Source of the DNA: Blastomyces gilchristii SLH14081
Taxonomy: Eukaryota > Ascomycota > Eurotiomycetes > Onygenales > Ajellomycetaceae
Assembly: GCF_000003855.2 (NCBI RefSeq)
Contig: NW_003101648.1
Coordinates: forward strand, 16,011-46,946
Reading direction: 5' to 3'
Length of the DNA stretch: 30,936 nucleotides
The notes under the pieces are model-generated. The model was given only the letters and a program-made list of their open reading frames with translations. It was not told the origin of the DNA and did no database searches. Made by a program: the position numbers and the translations under genes. How positions within the stretch are numbered: the stretch's first letter is position 1; every line of letters begins with the position of its first letter. This document shows positions 30,543-30,936 of the stretch, piece after piece.

Positions 30543-30936
30543 TAGACTGGCCGCTGAGATCATGAATTTCACGTTTAATCTCATTTAATCTGATCTCATA
30601 CATTTCTTGGCGTGAATCCCCCTGGGACTAATTATTAAAAAAACATGCAAAGTGACTATATATCAGATCTCAAAATGAGATCATGACTTAGAAAAAATAA
30701 GAAAGTGATCTCATTTGATTTCATTTAGTCTTATTCTTGGCATAAAGTTACTATTTTTAGACATTTTAAGGTTATTTTTAGACTATTTTTAATTTTTTAA
30801 AAAGTAACACTTTTTGATAATGCTCAAATGAGATTTAAAGTCATTTAAAGCAATAAAAATAATTTAAATTGAGAAGTGGAAATCATGGTCTCATTTGGAA
30901 AATATGACAAGAGTAGACAGTAAGTCTCACTGAAAC
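30543..30936 (+). mobile_element. hAT-type MITE C, cut by the window end
   Basis: The copy begins TAGACTGGCCGCTGAG and runs in the same orientation as A. It matches A and B across the conserved core (TTGGCGTGAATCCC, AACATGCAAAGTGAC, AAAGTAACACTTTTTG). About 110 bp of the right end is outside the window. The presumed left target duplication is CTCAGTCA (30535-30542); its partner cannot be seen. It shows the canonical uninterrupted arrangement, which confirms that B is an insertion in A. Confidence 0.88.

Noticed and set aside
1..30936. CRISPR arrays, rRNA and tRNA genes, bacterial-type operons or riboswitches
   Set aside because: None were seen; repeats are all explained by transposons, and gene structure is eukaryotic.

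Overview
This window reads as nuclear DNA of a filamentous ascomycete (Pezizomycotina). Evidence: short introns of 49-63 nt with GT...AG borders and CTAAT/CTGAC-like branch sites, a fungal-type SRPK-like kinase, and a set of Helitron, Ty3/gypsy, Tad1-like LINE and hAT-MITE relics. Most of it carries C-to-T/G-to-A hypermutation of the RIP type. No rRNA, tRNA or CRISPR array was recognised, and the species cannot be named from this sequence.

Layout. (1) 1-8640: a mutated Helitron Rep/PIF1-helicase gene on the + strand, split at 1821 by a complete minus-strand Ty3/gypsy element, G1 (1822-7564), with 333-bp LTRs and a 5-bp target duplication. (2) 8641-10460: AT-rich DNA with a relic of a Cys-rich/coiled-coil protein. 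(3) 10461-15381: a GC-normal island. It holds a stop-riddled member of a common uncharacterised fungal protein family, about 1.1 kb without recognised genes, a candidate two-exon small-protein gene on the minus strand, and an apparently intact five-exon protein kinase gene on the + strand. The last two diverge from a shared intergenic region of about 570 bp. (4) 15442-26695: a nest of one gypsy family. A truncated old copy (E0) is followed by a minus-strand copy (E1), whose integrase is split by a full-length + strand copy of the same family (E2, 18842-26278). E2 itself carries a small insertion with an ATT tail, like a SINE or a 5'-truncated LINE. (5) 26696-26872: a GC-rich islet, perhaps a solo LTR. 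(6) 26990-29585: ORF1 of a Tad1-like LINE on the minus strand, interrupted by hAT-type MITE A, which is itself interrupted by inverted MITE B. A third MITE (C) starts at 30543 and runs off the window.

Function. Only the kinase and, with less certainty, the small divergent gene look able to work. Everything else appears to be inactivated transposon material or a pseudogene.

The most informative signals are these. Hypermutation has removed CpC/GpG and CpG but left CpA and CpT, unlike Neurospora-type RIP. Three nested insertions (G1 in the Helitron, E2 in E1, MITE A in the LINE) restore the interrupted reading frame when each element plus one target-duplication copy is removed in silico. A relative order of events can therefore be read from the sequence.
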